A stretch of DNA of 64,000 nucleotides from Terebella lapidaria (lineage: Eukaryota > Annelida > Polychaeta > Terebellida > Terebellidae): NCBI GenBank assembly GCA_949152475.1, contig OX424558.1, forward strand, positions 38,388,651-38,452,650. Direction: 5' to 3'. Shown in pieces: positions 44,788-57,827 of this stretch. A program made the translations under genes and the position numbers. Positions within the stretch are counted from its first letter, which is position 1. Each line of letters starts with the position of its first letter. The notes beneath the pieces are model-generated. The model ran no database searches. It was given only the letters and a program-made list of their open reading frames with translations, and had not been told where the DNA came from.

Positions 44788-47700
44788 TCATATATTTATG
44801 GGAACCAGGGATATAGTGCGCTTTAGTTCTGAAATTACTAGTTTATAATGTAGATAACCACAATGTTCACCGGAGCGAAGCCATGACAGTCTGGTTTTAA
44901 ACACCCCCTTGTTGATAATGTCGACCGCTGCCTGGTTGTCACAGTTCACAACAACCTTCTTGTTTGTCCACAAGTGAGACCAAGTCTGAGCCGCGATTTC
45001 CAGTGAAAGAGCCTCTTTATGATGATGTGAATTTCCGCCGTACCTTGCCAGGCTGACCAGGCCCATACACAAACTGCCCTCCATAGACGGCGCCACTGGG
45101 AGTTGTGCAAGCGTCCACATACACGGGGATTTTAGTTCATGGGTCGATCATTGGAACAGTGCCGTCTGTTCCAATGACACTTGCAAGTATTCGCGCCACC
45201 AGAGCAGGTATGCCCGCATATCCTAACTGATCTTTGTGTAATACCAGGGGTTGCCTAGGAGGTTCACCGGAGCGAAGCCATGACAGTCTGGTTTTAAACA
45301 CCCCCTTGTTGATAATGTCGACCGCTGCCTGGTTGTCACAGTTCACAACAACCTTCTTGTTTGTCCACAAGTGAGACCAAGTCTGAGCCGCGATTTCCAG
45401 TGAAAGAGCCTCTTTATGATGATGTGAATTTCCGCCGTACCTTGCCAGGCTGACCAGGCCCATACACAAACTGCCCTCCATAGACGGCGCCACTGGGAGT
45501 TGTGCAAGCGTCCACATACACGGGGATTTTAGTTCATGGGTCGATCATTGGAACAGTGCCGTCTGTTCCAATGACACTTGCAAGTATTCGCGCCACCAGA
45601 GCAGGTATGCCCGCATATCCTAACTGATCTTTGTGTAATACCAGGGGTTGCCTAGGAGGTTTATTTTGTCAATGAGCCGACGGAAGTGCAACCGACACCT
45701 CTAAACACATTGTGTTGCCCAGTTTAGCTTTCCCAAGATTGACTGGAGTTCACACCTTGATAAGTTTCGCTTCTGCAGGGTACTACTTACGATGTTCTGA
45801 AGGTCAAGGACTTTCTCCGCCGGTAGTTCAAATCACATTGTCTCAGCATCCGATATCACTCTCAAGAAACTGATGCGCTTGGAAGATGTTACCAGCTTGT
45901 AATAATTGATGGCAAACCCAAGCTGACGTAGGAGCCGTATCAGATGGTGCATAGTGCGGTTACAGTCGTCGTACGAGCTACCGACAAACAGAAAGTCATC
46001 TAAGTACATCACCAGGTTAAGGAAACCTTGGACCACCATCATCCGTCGCACAGCCTGGGTGACAGTTGAAAATTTCCAGGGACTTACAGGCGCCGAATGA
46101 TAGTCTGGTGTCGACCATATAGTAAGGGTCAACATTGTCGCTAAACGTCCATTGCATCCCAGTGAACCTAAAGCTTGATGGGTGGATTCTGACAGAAAGG
46201 AAAGCATTTGACAAGTCGACTTTGGCCATATAGTTATCCGGCCTGATGAGGTCCATTGCATCTTGAATGGTCTGGTAAAGGAATTTTAATCCCGTTGCAT
46301 GTGGCCGGGACCAGTCGTGTATCAGGTGGACAATACTGCGTTTTGAAACACAATGTCTGGCTTGCAGTTGACCAGCTGGTAACGTTTATTCACGAACTCA
46401 TTATTTATCTGGACTTCGACTTTATGTTTGTTTTCAGATCCTGTCGCATATTTAAAGTTGAGAGTGAAGACAGGTAATTCAATCAAGGATGTATCCACAA
46501 GGTCAAACCCGTCGCGGACTCGGAAAGTATGTCATCCCTTTCAGGATCACCTGGAGGTAGAGTGTCCCTCCAGGCCTCAAGGGAGCCGTCACGGGTTATG
46601 TAGGTTTGCTTTGGTGGGGCCTCGGTCGTTTTTTGGCTGGCTCTCAGTGATGTGTATGTCTCTTCTGGTGGCCGTCTGAGTGATGTTGACATGTCTGTAC
46701 TTGCACGATCTTCCGAATGGACAGTACTAGTATCCGTTGTTTGCTTTCCACTGGCGGCACTCTTCCTGAGACGAGCTGCTGGGACATTGCCGTGATGTCT
46801 GTCTGGGAACTGGTCGCTGACGTGCATATGCATCAAAGCGTTGATATAACCCGACTGGAAGTTGTGAACTTTCTGTTGCTCACGATAGTTATAGTCAAAG
46901 TCAAGTATATTAGACTACTCATATGTACCCACAAAGTCCATTATTGTGGCAGTGTAGGCCAAGTAGTATTCGAAATCGTTTCTTGCCAGGTCACCGCTGA
47001 TCAAGAGCTGGTTCATCAACCGGCAGTTTGTGGCGGTCTACACACTGACGAAAATCCCTGTTGCTCATCGTCCATTTGTAACACGAGGGAGTCTTGACAC
47101 ATTCCTGAACCATGCCTCAGGGCTACATAATATTAATTAAATTGGCCAATCAACTCAATGTTAAATGATCTTACTATGACGGTCTGTAGTACCTTCCTAT
47201 AAAAATCCCAGCCTAACCACTATGCTAGTTTTATCATTCGACGTATTGGACATCGCGTGATAAGCATGAATATATTTGACGACACATGGGATCATTTGTT
47301 ATTCTATCTTGAATGGAGCCAGGATAAAAATACCCGAAATTGTGGGTGCTGATGTCCATGCAAAACACCTTTGCTTCCCCAGCTCCTACGAAGAACGACA
47401 ACAAGATACTGCCTTGAAAACCGGGTCAATATTTCCCAGCAGTGTGTTCTTTCAGATGGTTATACAGGCGTCCAGAAATTTGGCATAAAAAATATATGAG
47501 GTGATGGTTCACAAAAAAATCCCTTTAAATTGCCTAAGTGAAGTGACACTCGCTGATTGGCTGAACGAATTAGTACATTGTGTCCATAGTACACAGTTCC
47601 TGTTACTCGTCAGTCGGCGTTTCACGGTCTCACTCACGAACTGGTAAATGTGCAGTGTCTTCTTCCTGGTTGCCCAGATTGTTAGCATGGCTCTTCCTCT

Positions 47701-48120
47701 TGGATCGTTAAATTCAGAGATAGTAGTACTATGGCTTTCGTTGGCAGCAGTGGGCGCTGGTAACCACGTGTTCGGACCATTCTTATTCATACTTCAGCAG
47801 TGTGTCAAACTGGTTACTTGCCGTTGACAGAGACGCCGCTTGTTTTCGGATGTGCTGGATGTTGATTCTGGACACGGCCGGAGGAGAAGTGGAGTCACCC
47901 GCTTCCGGTGGATTTGATTGTGTCGTCGGCATCGGAATTGAAGTTGCATTCGGTGATTCGGGCTGTCCCGCGATTGCAGCTATGGCTTTTAGCAACTTTT
48001 TCCTCTGTCCAATGGTGAGGCCCGACTTGCGATGTCACTATTTTCGGAGCACAGGTACAATTTATTTGGCAATCCTGTCTCTCTATGATAATCAATGACA
48101 ATGATGAGTTAATCAGTGAC
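44788..48120 (-). mobile_element. DIRS/Ngaro-like retroelement fossil, broken
   Basis: The minus strand carries, from right to left, a gag-like frame (about 47783-48120 and 46480-46840), a reverse transcriptase of the tyrosine-recombinase retroelement type (about 45833-46260; MAKVDLSNAFLSVRIHPSSF, YLDDFLFVG) and an RNase H block (KKVVVNCDNQAAVDIINKG). Part of the RNase H segment is present twice in tandem. No tyrosine recombinase and no terminal repeats are recognised, and the left side is incomplete. Several breaks. Moderately old. Confidence 0.8.
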
Positions 48121-48889
48121 ACAAAATGATAAACACAGATAAAAACAACATCTGGTGTGCAACAAAGAACACTTTTCTATCATAACCTATTGTCATTCCA
48201 GATCCTCAGTATGGGAAATTAGGTGGTAATAAAATTTGCCCACGTTATTGTACATCCTAGCCCTATTTTCTATCAGCAACATATCAGTTTATTTATATCT
48301 ATCAGCTTTTTTTATTTGTCAACTCCTCTTTGCACAATGTTTTGATTGTGGCACGACTTAGACCAATGTTTTCCATCCACTGGTCAAACTGGAAATCCGC
48401 GCCATTTCCACCGGTCTAGCCTGAGTGTTGAGCTGTACTTTCGACTGAGCTAATCTCGTCATGGTCCGTATGCACTTCTACGTATAGCGTAGGGGGCGGC
48501 GAATACACGAGTCAAGGCCCCAGGCTATGAGTTGTCTATTGTACTTGTTCCACGGGTGTGTCTACGTGGAATAGACCAAGGTCCGGCCTATTGTCGAAGG
48601 TGTCAACCGTGGTACAATTGCAGTTCTGTATTCATATCTTGCAGTTTATCTATTGGACTGGATGATTATAGTATGATTTGAAAACCATTTAGTCTCCCTT
48701 ATACAATCATTCCCTGGCAAGTTGTTTCAAAGTATGTATGCCAACTTGCCAAGCCGAAATGAATGCGGTCAATTCTACAAAATTTCTGACGAAGCAACAA
48801 TTTGATGTTATCCGTCCAGCGTTCAAATGGAGACTACCACTCTGAGAGTGTACACAGGCAATACAATTAGCAGGTACATGCTCGCTGAA
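48121..48889. other. Intergenic, no gene seen
   Basis: Unique-looking sequence with no domain, RNA or repeat that I can support. A short GC-richer patch lies at 48480-48600. Confidence 0.3.
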
Positions 48890-49070
48890 AAGGCAGTAAC
48901 TTTAGTAGAAACAACTATAAATACACACTGTCTGCCCCTGATGACGCCAGAGTGGCTTCAGATACAAATGTTAGGTCGGGCTTTGTTTCTATTCAGAAAG
49001 TTTTTGATGTTAGGTTTTTAATTGGCATCATCAAAATTTGGTTATCAGCGGTAATAGGTTGATACATACA
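48890..49070 (-). repeat. Copy of the dispersed SINE/MITE-like repeat
   Basis: Contains actgtctgcccctgatgacg, ggtcgggctttgtttctatt and atcatcaaaatttgg...ggtaataggttgatac. It is the reverse complement of the copies at 31165 and 31515 and matches 54770-54910. Confidence 0.7.
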
Positions 49071-50249
49071 TTTCTAAACAACGTCAACATGAATGATTGA
49101 CTAACCATATATTCTGTTCTTTCTGTCATAAGTTTATTAACCCCGTCCATCAGATCTGGATAATAGTATAGGATTCGTGACTTTTCCAATAATTTAATCA
49201 TACATATATTTGATTCATGCCTTGTTCCTCGTTTCCATTATTCCGTTTTATTGTTTGACATTGCTGCGGCATATTAAAAAAATCAAATCTGCAGAGATAG
49301 TTTGGAGATGCATGTTTTGGGATGAAAAGGGGTTTTGGCGATTTCGGTGCCACACGTCACCGGCAGTCGAATGTGATCTCGCAATCATTCATCTTTTGAT
49401 ACGATAATGCGTTCCCACATTATGTGATGACACAAAACGTGTGAAATCAAGTTCAATCAACTCATGATTTTCGCCCATAAATTCACTTTGGTTCCTCAGA
49501 TCTATTTGCAATTTTATATCTTTCAGTTTGGCATAGTATTATACCTTCAAAACTCAAAGAGTCGGCAATCTACTCCAATGTTAAATTTGCAAGTTTGATT
49601 AGTAATTGGCAAGTTAGTCGATGTTTGAATCAACAGTGCTTTAGAGAAAGGATGTTTGATCAGAATACATTTGTATATTTGTATATATTCAAATTCAAAA
49701 ACATCACAATTGACGGTAAATCGGAACATATGATGCGACATAAAGACTAGTTTTCCAGCAAAATTGTACATATATTGCAATGAAGGTCGTTGCTTATATT
49801 AAAAACAAGCCTGAAACACATAATGCCAGGCGTGTATATTTTCCAGTAAAAATGTACATGTTGCCATAATAGAAGTTGCTTATATCAAAGACATATCTGA
49901 AACACGTAATATGTATACATTTGTACATATATAGATAATTATTATTGAGGTAGCAATCGAAAGAAAATGACACATGACGATCTTCTTTTGAAACCAAGAG
50001 CGGGACCAAACCGCCGTAGACTATTCTATACGGAACGGATAGTCCCCCGTGATATAATTATGAATAATATACGTGTGCGAACATAGTGTTTGGTGAGCTA
50101 CAGCCAATAACTGCTCAGTAACAACCTAATTGTTTAGTACGTGACAATGGTTTATTTGGGGGAAATGTTCGTTGGTTCTAGGGGCTGGGCCATGTATATG
50201 ACATCGAGCCTTCCATCGGGATCTCGACCCATTTTTCAGACGCAGACGG
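49071..50249. other. Intergenic; fragment of the 7.8-kb inverted repeat at about 49555-49640
   Basis: ggcaatctactccaatgtta and the following sequence match the arm at about 7965-8045. Around 49790-49900 two diverged copies of a roughly 70-bp unit (gttgcttatatt.aaa.acaa.cctgaaacac) are seen. No gene is supported. Confidence 0.45.
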
Positions 50250-50960
50250 GCAATTATGTTATGGTTATCGAAAAAACTTTGTTATATTGCTACTTCTTAT
50301 CTGGAGGCGGGAAGGGTTGTTTCGTTCGTCGTTTCATGGTGGCTGTATACAAATTTTTTAAGTCGTTATTTTTCTTGGTGTGTCTCTACAACCAATGTCA
50401 TTCACTTGTACATGTCTGTCGCGCATGTTACTGGTTATCACAGATCCTCTGGATTTTTAGATACCCTTGAGTCATAAATAAATACCTGTTTATGCATATT
50501 TGTTGTGTGTTGTATTATGCAGTCTGAACATGTTAGAATTGGAAGGGATACAGAGAGGGGTGTCGAGTTCCACCAGATATGTTGTACCAGAGATGTATTT
50601 AAAAAAAAGCTTTGGTATAGCATATTTATAAACAGTGGACGATAATATTACTTAAAATGGACTTGTTGATACCAGCAACAAAACAAAACCAGTTATGCTC
50701 ATGGTTTCGTTTTGTTGCTGATAATAGATGTGTTATACCGAAGACTTCCTCGATAGTTCTCATCCTATCGGGTCCATATTCAAAGAGGATCGCGGAAATA
50801 GGTGAAAACTGTTGCAGTTTACTCTACTACGGTGTATTAAATCCACCATCCATTCTTAGTAACACCCCAAGTAAATTCTGCACGGGTACACACTTTAACT
50901 TTGGGTGAAAACTGTCAAACCCAGGGTGGAAAGCTATACACTGAGGTACAGGTGTTTACA
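50250..50960 (+). pseudogene. Second relic 3' end of an NTase-TM copy
   Basis: 50530-50645 matches the C-terminal coding end of the family (ggatacagagaggggtgtcgagtt, ccagatatgttgtaccagagatg, agcatatttataaacagt). The region downstream (ttcctcgatagttctcatcc, aaatccaccatccattc) and upstream (ccaatgtcattcacttgtac) parallels the relic at 37480-38135. Two such relics sharing flank sequence show that a larger ancestral array lost members by deletion. Confidence 0.65.
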
Positions 50961-51987
50961 CATGTGGGAAAATTATTTGGGGTGGTAACTAGACTAGTAT
51001 GGGGGATCTGAGCCACCGTATTGTACTACTTAGCTTGAATGAACAAAACAAGCTTATGCTGCTTTACGATAATTCATGATATACCTCTCTTCAAATGTTC
51101 AATAATGTTCAGAAAGAATATAAAAGAAGAATATACCGGCGGCTATTACACCGACAGGATCGTACAGTACGATGTATGTCGTGCGTAACACAAGACAAAA
51201 GTCCGACGTATGATCAACAATAATCCAAAGTTTATTGTGATGATTAGTCCGATGACGATCACGGTCACTCACACATTCGCTCGTGATCCCAAAAATATAG
51301 TCCGCTTGTATGATATAGTCCGATGTAATTTAGTCTCTTCCAATTCATAAAGTTCTTCTTACTTCACCATATTCTCAAATTGTACCTCTCTATATTAAAT
51401 TATCCAACTTCTCAATCCAACTCACCACTAACAACTATCAACTACAACTTAACTTCGACAAACTGACTAGAGTCGGGCAAAGCTCAGGGCCATGTGCTGA
51501 GTGTCTGTAAATTTTCCCGCGTCGTGGGGCAGGAGTTCATGTGATTCGTTAAATGTGATGTGATGTCTGGGTGGGGGTGGTTGGTTATATGTCTGGAAAT
51601 GTAGTGATTGGAGGGAATGAGGGGTGTGTCATCGTAAGTAGAGTTATTTACATGCGGTGTGGTGCGAGGACGGTGTGTGCTGGTGACGTAAGGTAAGTAT
51701 GAAGTCATGTGATGAATCTATGTCATGTATGTCGAGTGGGAGAATGTGTAAGGGAGGGGTTTCGGGCCGATAACTGTCATAAATATTCTACAGTTATGAG
51801 AAAGGTTAGTACTTATAGTACGCCAATATTAACATGGTTTGTGGAATCCATACTAGGAACACCATTTTAAATACAATTAATCAGTTAGTATTATTTTTTC
51901 AACATTAGAAATAAGTGTCAATTAAGTCATCAAAAATTTATATTTCTATTAAAACAAAACACACCATGGCAACATATATCAAATAAC
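50961..51987. other. Intergenic, no gene seen
   Basis: AT-rich to mixed sequence. 51130-51330 is rich in cgatg/gtccgatg motifs without a clear period. The open frames are short and without domains. Confidence 0.3.
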
Positions 51988-51989
51988 TA

Positions 51990-54729
51990 TGGTGGCTGAT
52001 AGCGGCCATTTGACATTCTCGCTCCCCTGCGGCGAGAGAGCGAAGCGAGAGAACGAGAGAGCGATGCGATGGAAGGAGAGAGCGATGCGAGGAAGCGAAA
52101 GAGCGATGCGATATTGACATATATCCATCTCGCTCTTTCGCATCGCTCTTTCGTTCTCTCGCTCTCTCGTTCTCTCGCTCTGTCGCTCCCTCGCTCTGTC
52201 GCTCCCTCGCTCCCTCCCTACACGCACGGACTATACCCACCCCTCCCCTAGACACGCCCTGTCATACCACGTTCATTATAGTAGATGTGCCTAAAATTGG
52301 GACATATGAAACAGATGATATTGATATGAAATATATATCATGGATTCTATTTGTCAGTGTATATTTGAAATACTACTGTATGCATAGGTGATTAAGTTGT
52401 TAAATTATGGAATATGATTACCATTTTGTTCCTAAATTTTCGATACCATAATAAAAGGTAATCCATAATACTACAAGTAACGGCCCAAATATCATACACT
52501 GCACCTTATTCTACTCGTTCACTGGAAGCATACCATTTAATCAATCTCGCATCTTTTTATTCCTTACTGAACATAGTAGAGGGAAGCGCAGGGGTGATAC
52601 TTGGGCCCAAGTAACGTGTGCTGCTTGTTCCTCAATTTTCAATAAGGACAAAAGGTGTGAGACGGAATAAATGGTATGTATTCAGTGAACGAGTAGTATT
52701 AAGGGTAGTGTACTTTACTTGGACCTAAATAACAGGTAGTCATAAAATATTCCTTGAAATATCAATTTACCAGGTTGTCGGTCTATTGTTATTTGATGAT
52801 AAAATGGGATAAAGCCAATGTGCAACGAAAAGCAACGATTTATAATGTAGGGGCTCATATAACCACCGCCTCCCATCCTGCCACCCATGCGCCTGCACCC
52901 CCCCCCCCCCGTCTTACCCCCTCGCTACCTTCGCCCGCTGCAAGTTACCTCATTGGTCATATCACTGTCACGTGGTAGCGAGCCTTATCCACTCATCAAA
53001 CTCTCTGGGGTCTTGGATCGGGGCATCATGCACATTATAGGCACGTTATTGTGGATGCTCTTAGCGAAATCTAAATGACTGGAATATGTAGAAATATGAT
53101 ATATATAGGGTATATCCCATAACCCGACGAAATTATAATATTAATACATACATAACTGAACACAAAATCCTCACATACTTTATCCAGATTGAAAAAATTC
53201 GTTAAATAATAAATTAATAATAAAATAATAAATTGGTCAAATCACTTTCAGAAAGTGATTTTATAACGATATATAATTCCACTTCAATTGCAATTGTTTT
53301 TGTCACAATTCACCAAAAAATCTATGAAAATCGTTCAATAAATTATTTTTAAGAATAACAATATAATTTGCTGACAGCAGTTATTGTGTGCGTTGTGTGA
53401 GGGTGTGGACTCGAACTATGCATGCTAATAAATGAATTATAAATCGTTATTTCGGTAGCGGTATTTTTTGCCTTGTTCAATTAAAGTTCATTAAATACAT
53501 ATACATTGTTTTTTTGACGGCATGGATTTCGCTAAGAGCATCCACAATAACGTACATATAATGTGCATAATGTCCCGATCCAAGACCCCAGAGAGTTTGA
53601 TGAGTGGATAAGGCTCGCTACCACGTGACAGTGATATGACCAATGAGGTAACTTGCAGCGGGCGAAGGTGGAGACGGGGGTAAAGGGGGGGGGGGGGGGT
53701 GCAGGCGGATGGGTAGCAGGATCTGAGGCTGTGGTTGTATAGGCCCCTACGTTATAAATCATTGCTTTTCGTTGCACATTGGCTTTATCCCATTTTATCA
53801 TCAAATAACAATAGACCGACAACCTGGTAAATTGATACTTCAAGGAATATTTTATGACTACCTGATATTTAGGTCCAAGTAACGTACACTACCATTAATA
53901 CTACTCGTCCACTGAATAATACCATTTTTTCCGTCTCACACTTTTTGTCCTTATTGAAAATTGAGGAACAAGCAGCACACGTTACTTGGGCCCAAGTATC
54001 ACCCCTGCGCTTCCCTCTACTATATTCAGTAAGGAATAAAATGATGCGAGATTTGATTAAATGGTATGCTTCTAGTGAACGAGTAGTATAAGGCGCAATG
54101 TATGATATTTGGGCCGTTACTTGTAGTATTATGGATTATCTTTTATTATGGTATCGAGAATTTAGGAACAAAAAATAGGAATCATATTCCATAATTTTAC
54201 AACTTAATCACCTATGCATACAGTAGTACTACAAATATGCACTGACAAATAGAAACCATGATATACATTTCATATCAATGTAAGTATCTATCTATTACCA
54301 CCAATACAATCAGATTTTAATGATGCCAATAACAAATGTAAAATACAACATTTTGCAATAGAAACAAAGCCCGACCAAATAGTATCATCTGTTTCATACG
54401 TCCCAATTTTTGGCATATCTACTATAATGAACGTGGTATGACAGGGCGTGTCTAGGGAAGGGGTGGGTATAGTCCGTGCGTGCAGGGAGGGAGCGACAGA
54501 GCGAGAGAACGAGAGAGCGAGAGAACAAGAGCGATGCAAAAGAGCGAGATGGATCTATGTCAATATCGCATCGCTGTCTCGCTTCCTCGCATCGCTCTCT
54601 CGTTCTCTCGCATCGCTCTCTCGTTCTCTCGCTTCGCTCTCTCGCTCCCTCGCATCGCTCTCTCATTCTCTCGCTTCGCTCTCTCGCCGCGAGGGAGCGA
54701 GAATGTCAAATGGCCGCTATCAGCCACCA
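51990..54729. mobile_element. 2.7-kb imperfect palindrome (foldback element)
   Basis: The outer ends tggtggctgatagcggccat and the reverse complement ending at 54729 are flanked by TA on both sides. Arms of about 1.1-1.2 kb match in reverse complement around an AT-rich centre near 53300-53360. Examples are ccaatgtgcaacgaaaagca at about 52815 and its mirror near 53780, and the poly-C tract near 52900 and poly-G tract near 53690. Near each outer end is a minisatellite of roughly 20 bp (gagagagcgatgcgaggaag) that is itself self-complementary. The right arm has an extra 109 bp at 54277-54385. No transposase. The superfamily is uncertain, and the TA flanks are only suggestive. Confidence 0.85.
54277..54385. 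mobile_element. Dispersed repeat inserted in the right arm of the palindrome
   Basis: The left arm reads gatgatattgatatgaaa without interruption at about 52315. The right arm has about 109 bp between the corresponding gatgata and ttgatatg halves. The inserted text is the family seen at 31165, 48890 and 54770, so the empty site in the other arm proves the insertion and its later date. Confidence 0.75.
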
Positions 54730-55600
54730 TAAGTTGTATACTAATTCCATCAGGTGTGCAGTAAAAACAACTACATTTCACACACTGTCTGCCCCTGATG
54801 ACGCCATAGACTCTTTGATCGGGATTTGTTTCTATTGCAAAATGTTGTATTCTACGTTTGTTATTGGCATCATGAAAATCTGACTGTATTGGTGGTGATG
54901 GATTGATGCTTGCATTCGCAACTGAACATTGTTGTATACATTTTGCATGGGAAAGTATGTCCTAACAAGTGAGCCCTGGCTCGGAATATCTCGCCCCTGG
55001 AAAAAGCTGTCTATCAAAAATGTGTTCTAACAATATTGCTTTTTAATTTAGTGTGTTTTATCTGAAAGAACAAAGTATGTGATAACACTATTATCACCAT
55101 CCTGCTATGAAATATAATTCACCAAACTGTTTCTAACTCTTCTTATCCAACACCACCCAATCATATTCATTTGAGGAGTTTTTCCAATTCGAGACAGAAA
55201 TTGGGTGAATGGGTGGTGTAGGGTAAGAAGAGTTAGGTGACAAACGTGAACCACTGAAAACAGTTTTGGTGAATTATACACCGTAGCAGGATGATGGTAA
55301 TGATATGATTGGGTGGTGTACATGGTGTAGGGTAAGAAGAGTTAGGTGACAAACGTGAACCATTGAAAACAGTTACGGTGAATTATATACCGTAGTAGGA
55401 TTATGATAATAATATGATTGAGTATAGAATACGAAACTGAAGTATTTTAGACCACTAGACAGCCATTAGACAGATAGTCATTACTCTACTCCAGGCTAAG
55501 AACAGTCAATATGATACCTTGCCCTACTGACTGAGAAAAGTCAATAGAATAAATACACACACAGTTGTGTCCAATCATTTTTGAGGGTATGGTGAGTATT
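54730..55600. repeat. Repeat-rich spacer with direct and inverted 110-bp units
   Basis: 54770-54910 is another dispersed-repeat copy. At about 55216-55326 and 55321-55440 a 107-117 bp unit (gtagggtaagaagagttagg, gacaaacgtgaacca.tgaa) is present twice. At about 55110-55170 part of it occurs in reverse complement (ctaactcttcttatccaaca). Non-coding. Confidence 0.7.
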
Positions 55601-55707
55601 TTTGTATTGAGGTTGTTCAACACCCCCTCGTGATGCCGATCCACGACGGCGTCAGCAAGAAAAGATAATTTTGGAAGTTTGCCATCAGTGATAGAAATCG
55701 CCCTTTA

Positions 55708-55997
55708 CGGTGGCTTATTTCTGCCACAATTAGATTAATTTCGTTTTGAAAAAAATTACACACTGCGTGAATGTTTCCTTCGCGAAGTAAACGTTTCCTA
55801 AACGAAGTAAATAGTTTCCTACGTGGAGCAAATGTTTCCTTCACGAAGCAAAGTTTTCTTCATGAAGCAAATAGTTTGCTTTGCATAGCAAATGTTTCCT
55901 TCGCGAAGCAAAAAAATTTGCTCCATGTGTAAATTAAAATAAGTATATCGGATTTTTTTTACATAATTTATCTAATTTTGGCAGAAATAGGCCACCG
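55708..55997. mobile_element. MITE with internal hairpin minisatellite, TA-flanked
   Basis: The roughly 35-bp inverted ends cggtggcttatttctgcc and ggcagaaataggccaccg enclose units of about 20-22 bp such as gtttccttcgcgaagtaaac, in which ttcg pairs with cgaa. TA flanks both ends (55706-55707, 55998-55999). The architecture is the same as at 12322-12586. The terminal GGTGGC also resembles the ends of the 2.7-kb palindrome. Confidence 0.8.
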
Positions 55998-57827
55998 TAC
56001 ATTTTAGTCAGTCTAGTATTTTTACAGTAACCTAATTTTCCAGCGTATGCTCGCATGAGGCCATGCTGTGTTTTATCTTTGTTTCCCGTCAAATTTTCAT
56101 CTGAAAAAATGCCATCCAGCCAGGAAAAACCCCAGCCGTTTTTTGTCACAATAACATGTTTATTCACAAAGTGACCCATACCAAAAATGTAAAATAAAAA
56201 GTATTTGTTAATTTGCTAAGATACGTATCACAGGGAAAACAGCAGAATAAAAACTGGTCAGTATTTTTCGCGATGTTCGTTGTTTTGTTGCGGATAAAAA
56301 AAAAACGAAGCCTTTTGTGTTGCTGCCTTAAAATAATTGCTATTTTCACTAGCCCTCTGACAGGAAACAAAGAAAACAACACTAATATGGCCTAGATCTT
56401 TCGGTATGGTCTCTCCGTATGCACCCGTATGTCACCTATTCTATTCATCCATTAAAGTAATAAATGCCCTTTAACACGGATAATCAACTTGGCGAGTTTC
56501 GCTATCAGTTCCAGGTGAATATTAGAATACATAAAATATTTACTACGAATCTAACTTGAAGAAATCATGCTTATTGATAACACAATAATGTTTTAAGTGT
56601 TCTATGGTTCCATTATGTAACCAGGCATGAAAGCCCGGAGACGCATTGGACGTATTTCTATGCAAGTATATCACTAAAAATGCAGACTCATAATGCATAT
56701 CTTAGCAACGGCTCTCAGTCGGTGAGCTTGAAACGTGTTTGCCCAGATGAAGAGTTGAATACTTTAAAAACGTCAAAGCCACAGCCAATACACACTAAGG
56801 CCATACAAAATTGACTTTGAAAAACGTCTGCCTATTTCTTGGCGTTGTTGCGATATCTCTTTTTTGTGCACCAATTAATACTTCATACGTTGCTAGCTTA
56901 CTTTCCTACCATTTAGTTTGGCAGTTTTGTTTTCAATGAATTATGTCTCTAAACGTCTGTTGATAGGCTTGTCTTCTATTTTTACTAGGTTTGCCGGAAC
57001 TATGATGCGTAATTTCAAAAATAACGGTATTCGTACCTGTATGAACATGTGACTGTCTGCTAGTTTAAAAAAAACTGAACCTCCTACTCGCTGTACGACA
57101 GTCTATTGGCTGGCCTAAAAATTGACATTCATATTTGGGTCGAGTGACTTGGATAATTGCCATGGTGTGAACATTACACATTCATTTGATGATAAGTTTG
57201 TGTAGTGCCTTGAATAGATATTTGTATAAAATACACCTATTCATTTAACATTAGTATTCATTGCCTACATTTCCAGTGCACATGTTCGCTCAGCTGACAC
57301 CATTGTGTATTCCTGTCAAATCTCCCTAAGTTCTTTCCCACATGCATACGTTATGCTGGCTTTATGATTTGTATAATAGCTATATACCCCAACATTGTTC
57401 ATTCACTGCATCTGACAATGAATAGTGAACATGTGAACATACCTGGTCTTATTGATTTCCGTTTTACCAGTCAACACAAACAACAGGACCAGAAAGACAA
57501 CAAAATTGACATCCATTTCTCGCACACATTTTATTAACCGCCACCTCTCTCAAACATTTTAGAAATCAGTTTGAATTATACATTTTGATAAGGCGTCCAT
57601 CAATATACTGAGAAAGTCCCTCTCACCAAACCCAAACACCAGTCGGGGAAATTCAAGCAGAGAAAGCAACCACATACAAAACACATGCATACAACTCGTT
57701 CCACAATGGCCCTGTATACTAAACATTTCTCCAAACTGTCTGCCATCAGTTGACAGTTTAAATTGAAATGGGGGTGAAGCATGATACAGTTCTATCGAAA
57801 CACAAAAAAAACGAGACAATCAGAGAT
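55998..57827. other. Intergenic, no gene seen
   Basis: AT-rich, mostly unique-looking sequence. The short frames (for example 57559-57819 minus, 56164-56382 minus) have no recognisable domain and no supporting splice context. Confidence 0.35.

Noticed and set aside
51938-52255. Arg/Glu/Ser-rich frames, repeated at 54394-54883
   Set aside because: They translate the self-complementary gagagagcgatgcg minisatellite in the palindrome ends.
52754-52978. Matching frame in both arms of the palindrome (also 53532-53843 minus) that might be a duplicated gene
   Set aside because: Its presence in both arms is explained by the inverted repeat; it runs into the poly-C/poly-G tract and has no recognisable domain.
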